DNA from: Prevotella sp.
GTDB lineage: Bacteria > Bacteroidota > Bacteroidia > Bacteroidales > Bacteroidaceae
Assembly: GCA_017475265.1 (NCBI GenBank)
Contig: JAFVFY010000030.1
Location: 1 to 64,000 of the forward strand
Length of the DNA stretch: 64,000 nt
Direction of reading: 5' to 3'
Shown in pieces: positions 18,741 to 26,175 of the stretch. Both the position numbers and the translations under genes were made by a program. Each line of letters begins with the position of its first letter. The first letter of the stretch is position 1. The notes beneath the pieces are model-generated. The model was not told the DNA's origin. It did not search any database and saw nothing but the letters and a program-made list of their open reading frames with translations.

Positions 18741-18955
18741 GACGAGTCAGTTGCTCAGCAAAGTACCGTGAGCTAGCTGAGCTTAGTGCGTGGGCTAGCT
18801 GAGGTAAGTGCGCTGGTTAGATGAGGTAAATGCGCTGGTTAGCTCAGCTAAGTGCGCTGGTTAGCTCAGCCTCGTCAGTTGGTTTCTTCAGCAGTGGCCA
18901 GCTGGTTTGCTCAGCAAAAGCACTATGGTATGTTCAACAAAAGTACCTTTGTTTT
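18741..18955. repeat. 22-bp tandem array, noncoding
   Basis: About nine imperfect units of 22-23 bp. The central four are GTGCGTGGGCTAGCTGAGGT.. (18786-18807), 18808-18829, 18830-18851 and 18852-18873, all exactly 22 bp, with consensus GTGCGCTGGTTAGCTCAG followed by CTAA. Outer units are more diverged (for example GCTGGTTTGCTCAGC and TATGGTATGTTCAAC). There is no sustained open frame across it. It lies between the mntA promoter repeat and the 3' end of the EamA gene. Confidence 0.75.
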
Positions 18956-19866
18956 GAGTCTTGCCTGCTCCTCGACTTAGTAACGAGCCAGACGCCGGTG
19001 AAGACCAGTATGACGGCGATGGCGTGTGACGGCTTCAGAATGCCGATGCCGGCCAGCACCGAGACAATGACGGAGACGATGGGCTGCACATAGTTATAGA
19101 CGGAGACCACGGTGGGCCGCAGCGTCTTTTGGCCTATCATCGTCAGGATATAGCCCACGTAGGTACCGAAGACCACCACATAGCCAGCCTCTATCCAAGT
19201 CTTTGCGGCGATGGGCTGGCTGACCGTCTCATATACGTGGTTGGCAGTGAAGGGAATAACCATTAGCGTTGCCCAGAAGAACATCCACTTGTTGATGGTG
19301 AACACGGAGTAGCGACGGATGAGGGGGTTGAACAGCGACAGGTAAAGGGCGAAGGAGAACTGCGCTGCCAAGCAGAGCAGGTCGCCGCGAATGTCTCCTA
19401 CCTTGTCACTGCTGTGTGCTGCCGATGTCAGTATCAGTATCAGCGCGCCGCTACAGCCCATCAGCACGCCCAGCGCCTTCTTCCCCGTGATGGGTTCCCT
19501 GAGGATAACTGCTGCCAGGATCATGGCAAAGATGGGCATCGACGTGGTGACAATCGATGCGTTGATGGGTGAGGTGATGGACAGGCCGATGGTGTAGCAG
19601 CACTGGTTGGTGACGAGGCCGAACACCGCAGCGCCGATGAACATCAGTTTGTCGCGCAACGGCACTTCCTCCTTCCTGACGAACAGCGACGTGAGCCAGA
19701 ACAGCAGACAACCGCCGAGCACACGAAACGACACCATGGTCAGACCGTCGATGCCGTGGGTCATCGCATCCTTGCCCAACGGTGCCATCAACCCCCAAAA
19801 AGCGCACGCCCCGAACATCGAGAGGTGCGCTATGAGGGATTTCCGTTTGTTTTCAGACAATGCCAT
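18934..19866 (-). CDS. EamA/DMT-family transporter
   Basis: Inner-membrane drug/metabolite transporter of 310 aa with about ten membrane segments arranged as two EamA repeats (residues about 13-145 and 160-300). The first repeat begins FGACAFWGLMAPLGKDAM and has the 'EPITGKKALGVLMGCSGALI' segment typical of the family; the second has 'RPTVVSVYNYVQPIVSVIVS'. The substrate cannot be inferred. Third gene of the phoH-glnS-eamA operon: the ATG follows the glnS stop by 18 bp. The 3' end reaches into the 22-bp repeat array. Confidence 0.9.
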   Translation of the reverse strand: MALSENKRKSLIAHLSMFGACAFWGLMAPLGKDAMTHGIDGLTMVSFRVLGGCLLFWLTSLFVRKEEVPLRDKLMFIGAAVFGLVTNQCCYTIGLSITSPINASIVTTSMPIFAMILAAVILREPITGKKALGVLMGCSGALILILTSAAHSSDKVGDIRGDLLCLAAQFSFALYLSLFNPLIRRYSVFTINKWMFFWATLMVIPFTANHVYETVSQPIAAKTWIEAGYVVVFGTYVGYILTMIGQKTLRPTVVSVYNYVQPIVSVIVSVLAGIGILKPSHAIAVILVFTGVWLVTKSRSRQDSKQRYFC

Positions 19867-19884
19867 GGGTGGCCAAAGGACTTC

Positions 19885-21663
19885 TTAACTCTTCAGCCCT
19901 ACGGTGCGGTTAAACACAGGATGTTCTGGCGTGCTATCGGGGTCTACGTTGAAGTAGCCGATGCGCTGGAACTGCAGGTAGGTGAGGGCGGGCAGACCTA
20001 CGGCGAAGGGCTCGATGTAGCAGTTGGTGAGGATGTGCAGGTTGTCGGGGTTCATCATGGCGCGCATGCCGTCGATTCCCTTCAGTCCTTCTTCCTCTTC
20101 GAGTCGTTTCAGCTCGTCGCGGGGGTTCTCCACCTTCCACAAGCGGTCGTAGAGGCGTACCTCTGCCTGGCGGGCGTTGTGACAGCTGACCCAGTGGAGG
20201 GTCTTACCCTTGATCTTACGGTTCGCGCCGGGCAGTCCGCTGCGCGTCTCGGGGTCATAGGTGCAGTAGATGGTGGTCACGCGGCCCTCGGCGTCCTTGT
20301 CGCAGGGGTGCTCCTCGTCACATTTAATAATATAGGCGTTCTTCAGGCGCACCTCCTTGCCAGGAGCCAGACGCATGAATTTCTTCTCGGCCACCTCCAT
20401 GAAGTCATCGCGCTCTATCCACAGCTCGCGGCTGAACTCCACCTCGTGGATGCCGTCGGCCTCGTTCTCGGGGTTGTTCACGGCGGTGAGCATCTCCGTC
20501 TGTCCCTCGGGATAGTTGGTGATGACCACCTTCACTGGGTCGAGCACGGCCGAGATACGCAGGGCACGGGTGTTAAGGTCATCGCGCAGGGCACTCTCGA
20601 AGAGGGCCATGTCGTTCAGCGCGTCAATCTTGGTGTAGCCAATCTTCTCAATGAAGTTCTTGATACCTTCGGGCGAGTAGCCACGGCGACGGAATCCGCA
20701 GATGGTCGGCATGCGGGGGTCATCCCATCCACTGACCACACCCTCGCTGACGAGTGTGCGGAGGTTGCGCTTCGACAGCAGGATATAGTTCAGGTTCAGC
20801 TTGTTGAACTCCGTCTGATGGGGTTCCTCATGGGGGTGGGTAATGGGTGAAGTGTAGCCCGTGTCATCCATCCACTCTGTCATCCATTTTACGAACAGGT
20901 CGTAGAGGGGACGGTGCTCCACAAACTCCAAGGTACACCACGAGTGGGTGACGCCCTCAATGTAGTCGCTCTGTCCGTGGGCGAAGTCATACATAGGATA
21001 GGCGTTCCATTTGTCGCCAGTCTTCACATGTGGGATGTTCAGCACGCGGTAGATAAGCGGGTCGCGGAAAAGCATGTTCGGGTGAGCCATGTCTATCTTC
21101 GCACGCAAGGTCAACGTTCCTGGCTCGCACTTGCCGCTGTTCATAAACTCAAAGAGCTTCAGACTCTCCTCCACGGGACGGTCGCGGAAGGGTGAATTAG
21201 TGCCTGGCGAGGTGGTGGTGCCCTTCTGCTGGGCAATCACTTCAGCACTCTGCTCGTCGACGTATGCCCTACCCTTCTTGATGAGCCACACGGCGAAGTC
21301 CCACAGCTGCTGGAAGTAGTCGCTGGCGTAGTAGACGTTTGCCCACTCGAAGCCCAGCCACTTGATGTCGCGCTCGATGTTCTCGATAAACTCCGTGTCC
21401 TCCTTCTGCGGGTTGGTATCGTCGAAGCGCAGGTTGCACTCGCCGCTGTATTTCTTTGCCAGACCAAAATCCAGGGCGATGGCCTTGGCGTGTCCGATGT
21501 GCAGGTAGCCGTTCGGTTCCGGCGGGAAGCGCGTCTGTATGCGTCCGCCATTCTTACCCTCGGCCAAGTCGTCGATGACCATCTGCTCAATGAAGCTCAC
21601 GCGGGCTGGCACGGGGCCTGCCCCTACAGTAACGTTCTCGTTGTTTAGAATCTTCTCTTCCAT
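19885..21663 (-). CDS. glnS: Glutaminyl-tRNA synthetase with a repeat-encoded N-terminal insert
   Basis: Class I aminoacyl-tRNA synthetase that charges tRNA-Gln. It is 592 aa. The HIGH motif is in PEPNGYLHIGHAKAI (about residues 48-62) and the KMSKS counterpart is LLSKRNL (about 298-304); the C-terminal beta-barrel anticodon domain follows from about 365. The N-terminal extension contains VTVGAGPVPARVSF, of which GAGPVPAR is encoded by a 25-bp GGGCTGGCAC...CCCCTAC element (21603-21627) of the dispersed family. The insert lies before the catalytic core, so it should be tolerated. Its presence means Gln-tRNA is made directly rather than through GatCAB. The start is 14 bp after the phoH stop. 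Confidence 0.96.
   Translation of the reverse strand: MEEKILNNENVTVGAGPVPARVSFIEQMVIDDLAEGKNGGRIQTRFPPEPNGYLHIGHAKAIALDFGLAKKYSGECNLRFDDTNPQKEDTEFIENIERDIKWLGFEWANVYYASDYFQQLWDFAVWLIKKGRAYVDEQSAEVIAQQKGTTTSPGTNSPFRDRPVEESLKLFEFMNSGKCEPGTLTLRAKIDMAHPNMLFRDPLIYRVLNIPHVKTGDKWNAYPMYDFAHGQSDYIEGVTHSWCTLEFVEHRPLYDLFVKWMTEWMDDTGYTSPITHPHEEPHQTEFNKLNLNYILLSKRNLRTLVSEGVVSGWDDPRMPTICGFRRRGYSPEGIKNFIEKIGYTKIDALNDMALFESALRDDLNTRALRISAVLDPVKVVITNYPEGQTEMLTAVNNPENEADGIHEVEFSRELWIERDDFMEVAEKKFMRLAPGKEVRLKNAYIIKCDEEHPCDKDAEGRVTTIYCTYDPETRSGLPGANRKIKGKTLHWVSCHNARQAEVRLYDRLWKVENPRDELKRLEEEEGLKGIDGMRAMMNPDNLHILTNCYIEPFAVGLPALTYLQFQRIGYFNVDPDSTPEHPVFNRTVGLKS
21603..21627. repeat. Family A palindromic repeat inside glnS
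   Basis: GGGCTGGCACGGGGCCTGCC followed by CCTAC, in frame, encoding the glnS segment GAGPVPAR. Other copies: 17010-17034, 17861-17904, 32620-32644, 32709-32733, 35739-35784, 35918-35963 and 49181-49205. Confidence 0.85.
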
Positions 21664-21677
21664 AATATAATAATGTG

Positions 21678-22628
21678 TTATTGATTTTGCATTGCCCTGT
21701 CGTAAGCATCGTAGGCATCGACAATACGTGTGACGAGCTTATGCCGCACAATGTCCTTCTGCGTGAGGTTGACGATGCCGATGCCCTCCACGTCCGAGAG
21801 GATGTGCAGCGCCTCGATGAGTCCGCTCTTCTGCGAGTGTGGCAGGTCTATCTGCGTCATGTCGCCCGTGATGATCATCTTTGTGCCGCGTCCCATGCGG
21901 GTGAGGAACATACGTATCTGTGCCGGCGTAGTGTTCTGCGCCTCGTCGAGGATAACCACAGCGTCACTCAGCGTGCGGCCTCGCATAAAAGCCAGTGGTG
22001 CTATCTGTATGACGCGCTTCTCCATCATGTCCTGCAGCTTCACCTGTGGCAGCATGTCCTCCAGCGCGTCATAGAGCGGCTGCAGGTAGGGGTCTATCTT
22101 GTCCTTCATGTCGCCAGGCAGGAAGCCGAGCTTCTCGCCAGCCTCCACGGCAGGGCGTGAAAGGATGATTTTCCGTGCCGTCTTTTCCTTCAGCGCTTTC
22201 ACGGCGAGCGCGATGCTCAGATAGGTCTTCCCCGTCCCGGCAGGGCCTACGGCAAACACCATGTCCTGCTCCTGGAAAGCGTCCACCAACCGCTGCTGGT
22301 TCTCCGAACGAGCCTTGATGGGCCGGCCAGAGGTGGTGTAGCATACCACGCCCTCGGGCACCTCGTCGCGGGTGCGCCGGCCTTTCACGATGTCGAGGAT
22401 GTCCTCCTCCGAGAGCGAGTTGAACTGCACGATGTGGTTCTGCATCTGCTCTGCGGCCCGCTCGAAGGCAGTCATCTGCTCCTCGTCGCCGATAATGCGT
22501 AAAACATTCCCCCTTGCCACGATGCGCAGCTTGGGGTAGAGTGCCTTCAGCATCTGCATGTGGGCATTGCCTACGCCGTAGAAAACCATAGGGTCGATGC
22601 CCTCCAGTACAATATGTTTTTCCGTCAT
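21678..22628 (-). CDS. phoH: PhoH-like ATPase
   Basis: Cytosolic P-loop ATPase of 316 aa, the PhoH/YbeZ type associated with RNA metabolism and ribosome quality control. Walker A is GPAGTGKTYLS and Walker B is DAVVILDEAQNTT; 'SRPAVEAGEKLGFLPGDM' and 'TRMGRGTKMIITGDMTQIDLP' are family blocks. The N-terminal region (about 1-90) resembles a KH-like domain. The ATG at 22628 (MTEKHIVLEG) was preferred over 22646 because a -7 element TACCTTTG (22651-22644) would overlap the longer start. First gene of the operon with glnS and the EamA transporter. Confidence 0.93.
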   Translation of the reverse strand: MTEKHIVLEGIDPMVFYGVGNAHMQMLKALYPKLRIVARGNVLRIIGDEEQMTAFERAAEQMQNHIVQFNSLSEEDILDIVKGRRTRDEVPEGVVCYTTSGRPIKARSENQQRLVDAFQEQDMVFAVGPAGTGKTYLSIALAVKALKEKTARKIILSRPAVEAGEKLGFLPGDMKDKIDPYLQPLYDALEDMLPQVKLQDMMEKRVIQIAPLAFMRGRTLSDAVVILDEAQNTTPAQIRMFLTRMGRGTKMIITGDMTQIDLPHSQKSGLIEALHILSDVEGIGIVNLTQKDIVRHKLVTRIVDAYDAYDRAMQNQ

Positions 22629-22643
22629 TCTACTTTTTACATG

Positions 22644-22651
22644 CAAAGGTA
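22644..22651 (-). promoter_or_regulatory. -7 promoter element of the phoH-glnS-eamA operon
   Basis: TACCTTTG on the minus strand, about 15 bases before the ATG at 22628, which gives a leader of only about 8 bases. Confidence 0.65.
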
Positions 22652-22759
22652 CGAAGATTCTTCAGCTTACGCAAAAATTCCAGCTGTTTTTTCAGTAGCT
22701 TAACATATAGCTTAACATTGCTGCAAGGCTGATTTGCAGCGTATGGGACAACAGGGTAA

Positions 22760-23126
22760 TTATAATTGTCTCTCAATAATCCAGTGCTTGAAAAACGGAT
22801 CTTCCACCTCGTATGCCTCGGTTCGGATGACATAGCCAGCGGCCATCAGCCGTTTGATGGCACTGAAAGTGGTGCTGGTGGGCAGCTGCCTGTTCTGAAA
22901 TGGGTTCTGCTGGCTGCACAGCGATTGCATGATGCGTTTGTCCATTCGGTTGAAGCCAATCCAAAGACGTTCAAAGTCAAGGTCATGGATGTTGACAAGC
23001 CTCCCCACGGCTGTTTCCACCACCTGACTGCTGATGCTCTCATAGTTGGCTAGTTCCCATACCTGCGATGCGGTCGGTAAAGAACTCATCCTCCACGACA
23101 GTGCCGAATTTAAAAGGGTTTCTCAT
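22760..23126 (-). pseudogene. AAA-type ATPase gene collapsed by a large internal deletion
   Basis: Two pieces of one Bacteroidota ATPase family remain. From ATG 23126 the frame reads MRNPFKFGTVVEDEFFTDR, the usual start of these ATPases, and ends soon after at 23040. A second frame ending at 22760 encodes the typical C-terminal winged-helix part: 'IMQSLCSQQNPF', 'LPTSTTFSAIKRLMAAGYVI' and YEVEDPFFKHWIIE. The P-loop, Walker B and roughly 250-300 residues between them are missing and the frame changes at about 23060. A -7 element (TACCTTTG, about 23165-23158) and a duplicated GTTGCGAAATTTTTC lie upstream. Not functional. Confidence 0.75.
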
Positions 23127-23325
23127 GTTGCGAAATTTTTCGTTGCGAAATTTTTCGCAAAGGTAGCCATTCTTATTGAAACCACCAAATTTACCAACAC
23201 TTTTTTTCCGATGGGCTGCACTATTATGCTCAACAAACATAATGTCTTATAAACATAATAATAATGTGTCTACCACTCCGTTTCTTGCATCTCTACTGTC
23301 ATTAAGTCCTAACTCGTAGCTTGAA

Positions 23326-25938
23326 TTAGAATGACAGCTCTAACTTCTTCAAATCTTGGTCATCGGAACTGGTGCCTATGAGGATTTCGTACTTGCCGGG
23401 CTTCACGCGCATAGTGTTGGTCTCGGGATCCCAGAACTCGAAAGACTTGCGGGTAAGCTGTATAGCAGCGGTGGCCGTCTGCCCTGCTTTCACGTTGACA
23501 CGCTGGAAGGCACGGAGAGACTTCAGGGGGCCGTCGGGATCCTGCAGGTTGCGGATATAGACCTGCACGGTCTCAGACCCGTCATGTTGCCCAGTATTGG
23601 CAACTTCAACACTTACTGTACCGCCGTCATTTCTCATCTCTACTTTCTCATTTTTCACCTCAAACGTGGTGTAGCTCAGGCCGTAGCCGAAGGGGTAGAG
23701 GGCGTCGGTGAAATAGCGGTAAGTGCGGCCTTTCATGGAGTAGTCCTCGTAGTCGGGCAGCTGGGCGCTACTCTTGTAGAACGTGACAGGTAGCTTGCCG
23801 CTGGGGTTCACGTCGCCGAAAAGCACGTCGGCAACGGCGGTGCCACCCTCCTGACCGGGATACCAGGCCTGAATGATGGCGTCGCAGGTCTCAGTCTCTG
23901 GCTGTAGGGCGATGCACGAGCCGGAGCAGTTGACGAAGATGATGGTCTTGCCAGCAGCTTTCAAAGCCTTGAGGAAGTCGCGCTGCACCTTCGGCAGCTC
24001 GATGTGTGTGCGGTCGCCGCCCTTGAAACCGTCGATGTCCACGGGCATCTCCTCGCCTTCGAGGGCCGGTGAGATGCCGCCTACGAAGATGACCTTGTCG
24101 ATGCCCTTCAGTTGGTCGATGGTTTCCTGATAGTTGATGGGCAATTCCTTGGCGATGTTGATGGCCAGGTTGGCGTTGTAAGTATGGATGTGCGAGAAGC
24201 GTACCTCAATGTTATAGCTCTTGCCCTTCTCGGCCTGAATAGCTACGCGGTTGGGCGTGGTGCGCCAGATGTGGTGGCGGAACTTCTGCTGGCCGTCAAT
24301 GTAAAGCTCGAAGTGTCCGCAGCCATCAACGTTAACTACGTACTCACCCGATTCCTTCGGCGTGAAGACCGTCTCATATTTGGCCGAGAAGTCCTCTAAC
24401 TGCACGCCTGGAGCGAAATTGTGCATACCGAAGGTGGTCACGGCCAGCGGCTGGGTGTAGTACTGCGTGGTGACGGGCGTTCCCTCCATCTTGCGGTTAT
24501 TCCAGAAGGTGCCCTTCATGCCCTTCTTGCCTTCGAAGCTGCACTGCGAGGCGAGTAGACAGTCGAACACGCGGTCGTAGGTCAGGTCGCAGCCCTTGGC
24601 ATAGAACAGTTTCTTCTGCTTGGCCTTGATGCCATCAAGGATAGTGATAGTGTGGTTGGGCTGTCCGTTGTAGTTGCCCCACATCATCGGCGTGTTGTCT
24701 GCGTTCGGACCGATGACGGCAATCTTTTCCGCATTCTTCTTCAGCGGTAACACTGGCTCTAAAGCCCCTCCTTTGGAGGGGTTGGGGAGGCTCTTGTTCT
24801 GAAGGAGCACAATGGTCTGGCGTGCCATCTCTAACGAAAGGTTTGCCGACTCCTTAGTGGACATGGCGGAGTAGGGAATCTTCGACCATTCCACGAGCGA
24901 CGGGTCGTCCATCTCGCCCAGGTCGAAACGGCCTTCTAAAAGACGGATGACGTGCTTGTCGACTTCGGCCTCGGTCATGAAGCCTCGGCGCACAGCCTCG
25001 GGGATGGTCTTGTAGGGATAGCCGTAGCCGCACTCCACGTCGGTACCGGCCAGTACGGCCTTGGCAGCCGCATGGGGGGCATCGGACGATGATTTGTGCG
25101 ACTCATAGAAGTCGGAGACGGCGCCGCAGTCGCTCACCACGAGGTACTCAAAACCCCACTCGTCGCGCAGGATGGTCTGAAGCAGACGCTGGGAGCCGCA
25201 GCAGGGGTCGTCGTCAAGACGCTGGTAGGCGCACATCACCTCGCGCACCTTCGCATCCTGCACCAGGGTCTTGAAGGCCGGCATGTAGGTCTCCCACATA
25301 TCGCGGGGCGAGACGTTGGTCAGATTGGCCGAGTGGCGCGTGTACTCCGGCCCGCTGTGTACGGCATAGTGCTTGGCGCAGGCCCACAGTTTGCGGTACT
25401 TCGCATCCTCAGGTCCTTGAAGGCCCTTCACGACCTGAACGCCCATGACGCTCGTCAGGTAAGGGTCTTCGCCGTAGGTCTCCTGTCCCCTCCCCCAGCG
25501 CGGGTCGCGGAAGATGTTCACGTTGGGAGTCCAGACAGAAAGGCTGTGGAACTTCTCGTCCTCGCCGCTGCCGCGCTGCATACGCTCGTTGTACTGGGCA
25601 CGGAACTCCGTCGAAGCCACGTCGAAGCATTTGTAAAGCAGGTCGGGGTTGAACGAGGCGGCCATGGCCACCGGCTCGGGGAATACGGTGACGTTGCCCA
25701 TGTTGGCAGCACCGTGCAGAGCCTCGCTCCACCAGAAGAACTTCTTGATGCCCAAACGGGGGATGGCGGGGCTCTCATCGAGCATCAACTGTGCCTTCTC
25801 TTCCAGAGTGAGGTGTGAACAAAGATCCTTGGCGCGCTCCTTGGCGCTGAGCGACGGGTTTTGCCAGGGCTGTACCTGGGCGGCGACAGTCAGCGCGGTC
25901 AGCGCTGCTGCGGCAAAAAGCAAAAGTTTTCTTTTCAT
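23326..25938 (-). CDS. GH3 beta-xylosidase/beta-glucosidase with PA14 domain
   Basis: Secreted or periplasmic exo-glycosidase of 870 aa (signal peptide MKRKLLLFAAAALTALTVAAQ) that removes terminal xylose or glucose units from plant cell-wall oligosaccharides. The GH3 barrel spans about residues 25-390 with the nucleophile Asp in LVVSDCGAV (about 269). A PA14 domain interrupts the second domain (about 455-595), and a fibronectin-III-like domain ends the protein (about 790-865). Cys after the catalytic Asp and the PA14 insertion resemble Prevotella Xyl3A enzymes, so xylosidase activity is the first guess. Near residue 385, SLPNPSKGGALEP is encoded by an in-frame palindromic repeat (24765-24790). 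Start 25938 is at the signal peptide. Divergent from the GH43 pair. Confidence 0.93.
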   Translation of the reverse strand: MKRKLLLFAAAALTALTVAAQVQPWQNPSLSAKERAKDLCSHLTLEEKAQLMLDESPAIPRLGIKKFFWWSEALHGAANMGNVTVFPEPVAMAASFNPDLLYKCFDVASTEFRAQYNERMQRGSGEDEKFHSLSVWTPNVNIFRDPRWGRGQETYGEDPYLTSVMGVQVVKGLQGPEDAKYRKLWACAKHYAVHSGPEYTRHSANLTNVSPRDMWETYMPAFKTLVQDAKVREVMCAYQRLDDDPCCGSQRLLQTILRDEWGFEYLVVSDCGAVSDFYESHKSSSDAPHAAAKAVLAGTDVECGYGYPYKTIPEAVRRGFMTEAEVDKHVIRLLEGRFDLGEMDDPSLVEWSKIPYSAMSTKESANLSLEMARQTIVLLQNKSLPNPSKGGALEPVLPLKKNAEKIAVIGPNADNTPMMWGNYNGQPNHTITILDGIKAKQKKLFYAKGCDLTYDRVFDCLLASQCSFEGKKGMKGTFWNNRKMEGTPVTTQYYTQPLAVTTFGMHNFAPGVQLEDFSAKYETVFTPKESGEYVVNVDGCGHFELYIDGQQKFRHHIWRTTPNRVAIQAEKGKSYNIEVRFSHIHTYNANLAINIAKELPINYQETIDQLKGIDKVIFVGGISPALEGEEMPVDIDGFKGGDRTHIELPKVQRDFLKALKAAGKTIIFVNCSGSCIALQPETETCDAIIQAWYPGQEGGTAVADVLFGDVNPSGKLPVTFYKSSAQLPDYEDYSMKGRTYRYFTDALYPFGYGLSYTTFEVKNEKVEMRNDGGTVSVEVANTGQHDGSETVQVYIRNLQDPDGPLKSLRAFQRVNVKAGQTATAAIQLTRKSFEFWDPETNTMRVKPGKYEILIGTSSDDQDLKKLELSF
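24765..24790. repeat. In-frame palindromic repeat in the GH3 gene
   Basis: CCCCTCC-TTT-GGAGGGG followed by TTGGGGAGG, encoding Leu-Pro-Asn-Pro-Ser-Lys-Gly-Gly-Ala. It interrupts the otherwise continuous GH3 block between VLLQNK and VLPLKKNAEKIAVIGPNA. Confidence 0.8.
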
Positions 25939-25956
25939 TATACGTTTTATTAGATT

Positions 25957-26011
25957 GGGAGCGCGGGCGTCCTCGCCCGCAAGAGTAGCGGACGGGGACG
26001 TCCGCGCTCCC
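25957..26011. repeat. Composite palindrome in the GH3 mRNA leader
   Basis: Outer arms GGGAGCGCGG (25957-25966) and CCGCGCTCCC (26002-26011) enclose two smaller hairpins: GCGGGCG/CGCCCGC (25963-25980) and a GCGGACG-type hairpin. AGATT occurs directly on both sides (25952-25956 and 26012-26016), like a 5-bp target-site duplication. It lies between the -7 element (26030-26023) and the ATG, so it would be transcribed. Confidence 0.8.
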
Positions 26012-26022
26012 AGATTAGGGTA

Positions 26023-26030
26023 CAAAGTTA
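26023..26030 (-). promoter_or_regulatory. -7 promoter element of the GH3 gene
   Basis: TAACTTTG on the minus strand, 85 bases upstream of the ATG at 25938; the composite palindrome lies in the resulting leader. Confidence 0.55.
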
Positions 26031-26137
26031 CGCAGTTCGTGCCACCTAAGTTTGTGTATTTGTTGCATTTGCTTTGTTTTCTGTCACAGGACGTCATTAT
26101 GTCTTTGTCTATGAATGCTTTTATGAATAATAATCCT

Positions 26138-26145
26138 TATATTTG
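26138..26145 (+). promoter_or_regulatory. -7 promoter element of the GH43 pair
   Basis: TATATTTG, 31 bases before the ATG at 26176. No -33 TTTG at the proper spacing was found, so an activator may be needed. Confidence 0.5.
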
Positions 26146-26175
26146 CATCCCAATTCATTAACTAACACAACAGTT

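Noticed and set aside
18741-18955. Possible CRISPR array
   Set aside because: Units of 22 bp follow each other directly with no unique spacers, and no cas gene is present anywhere in the window.
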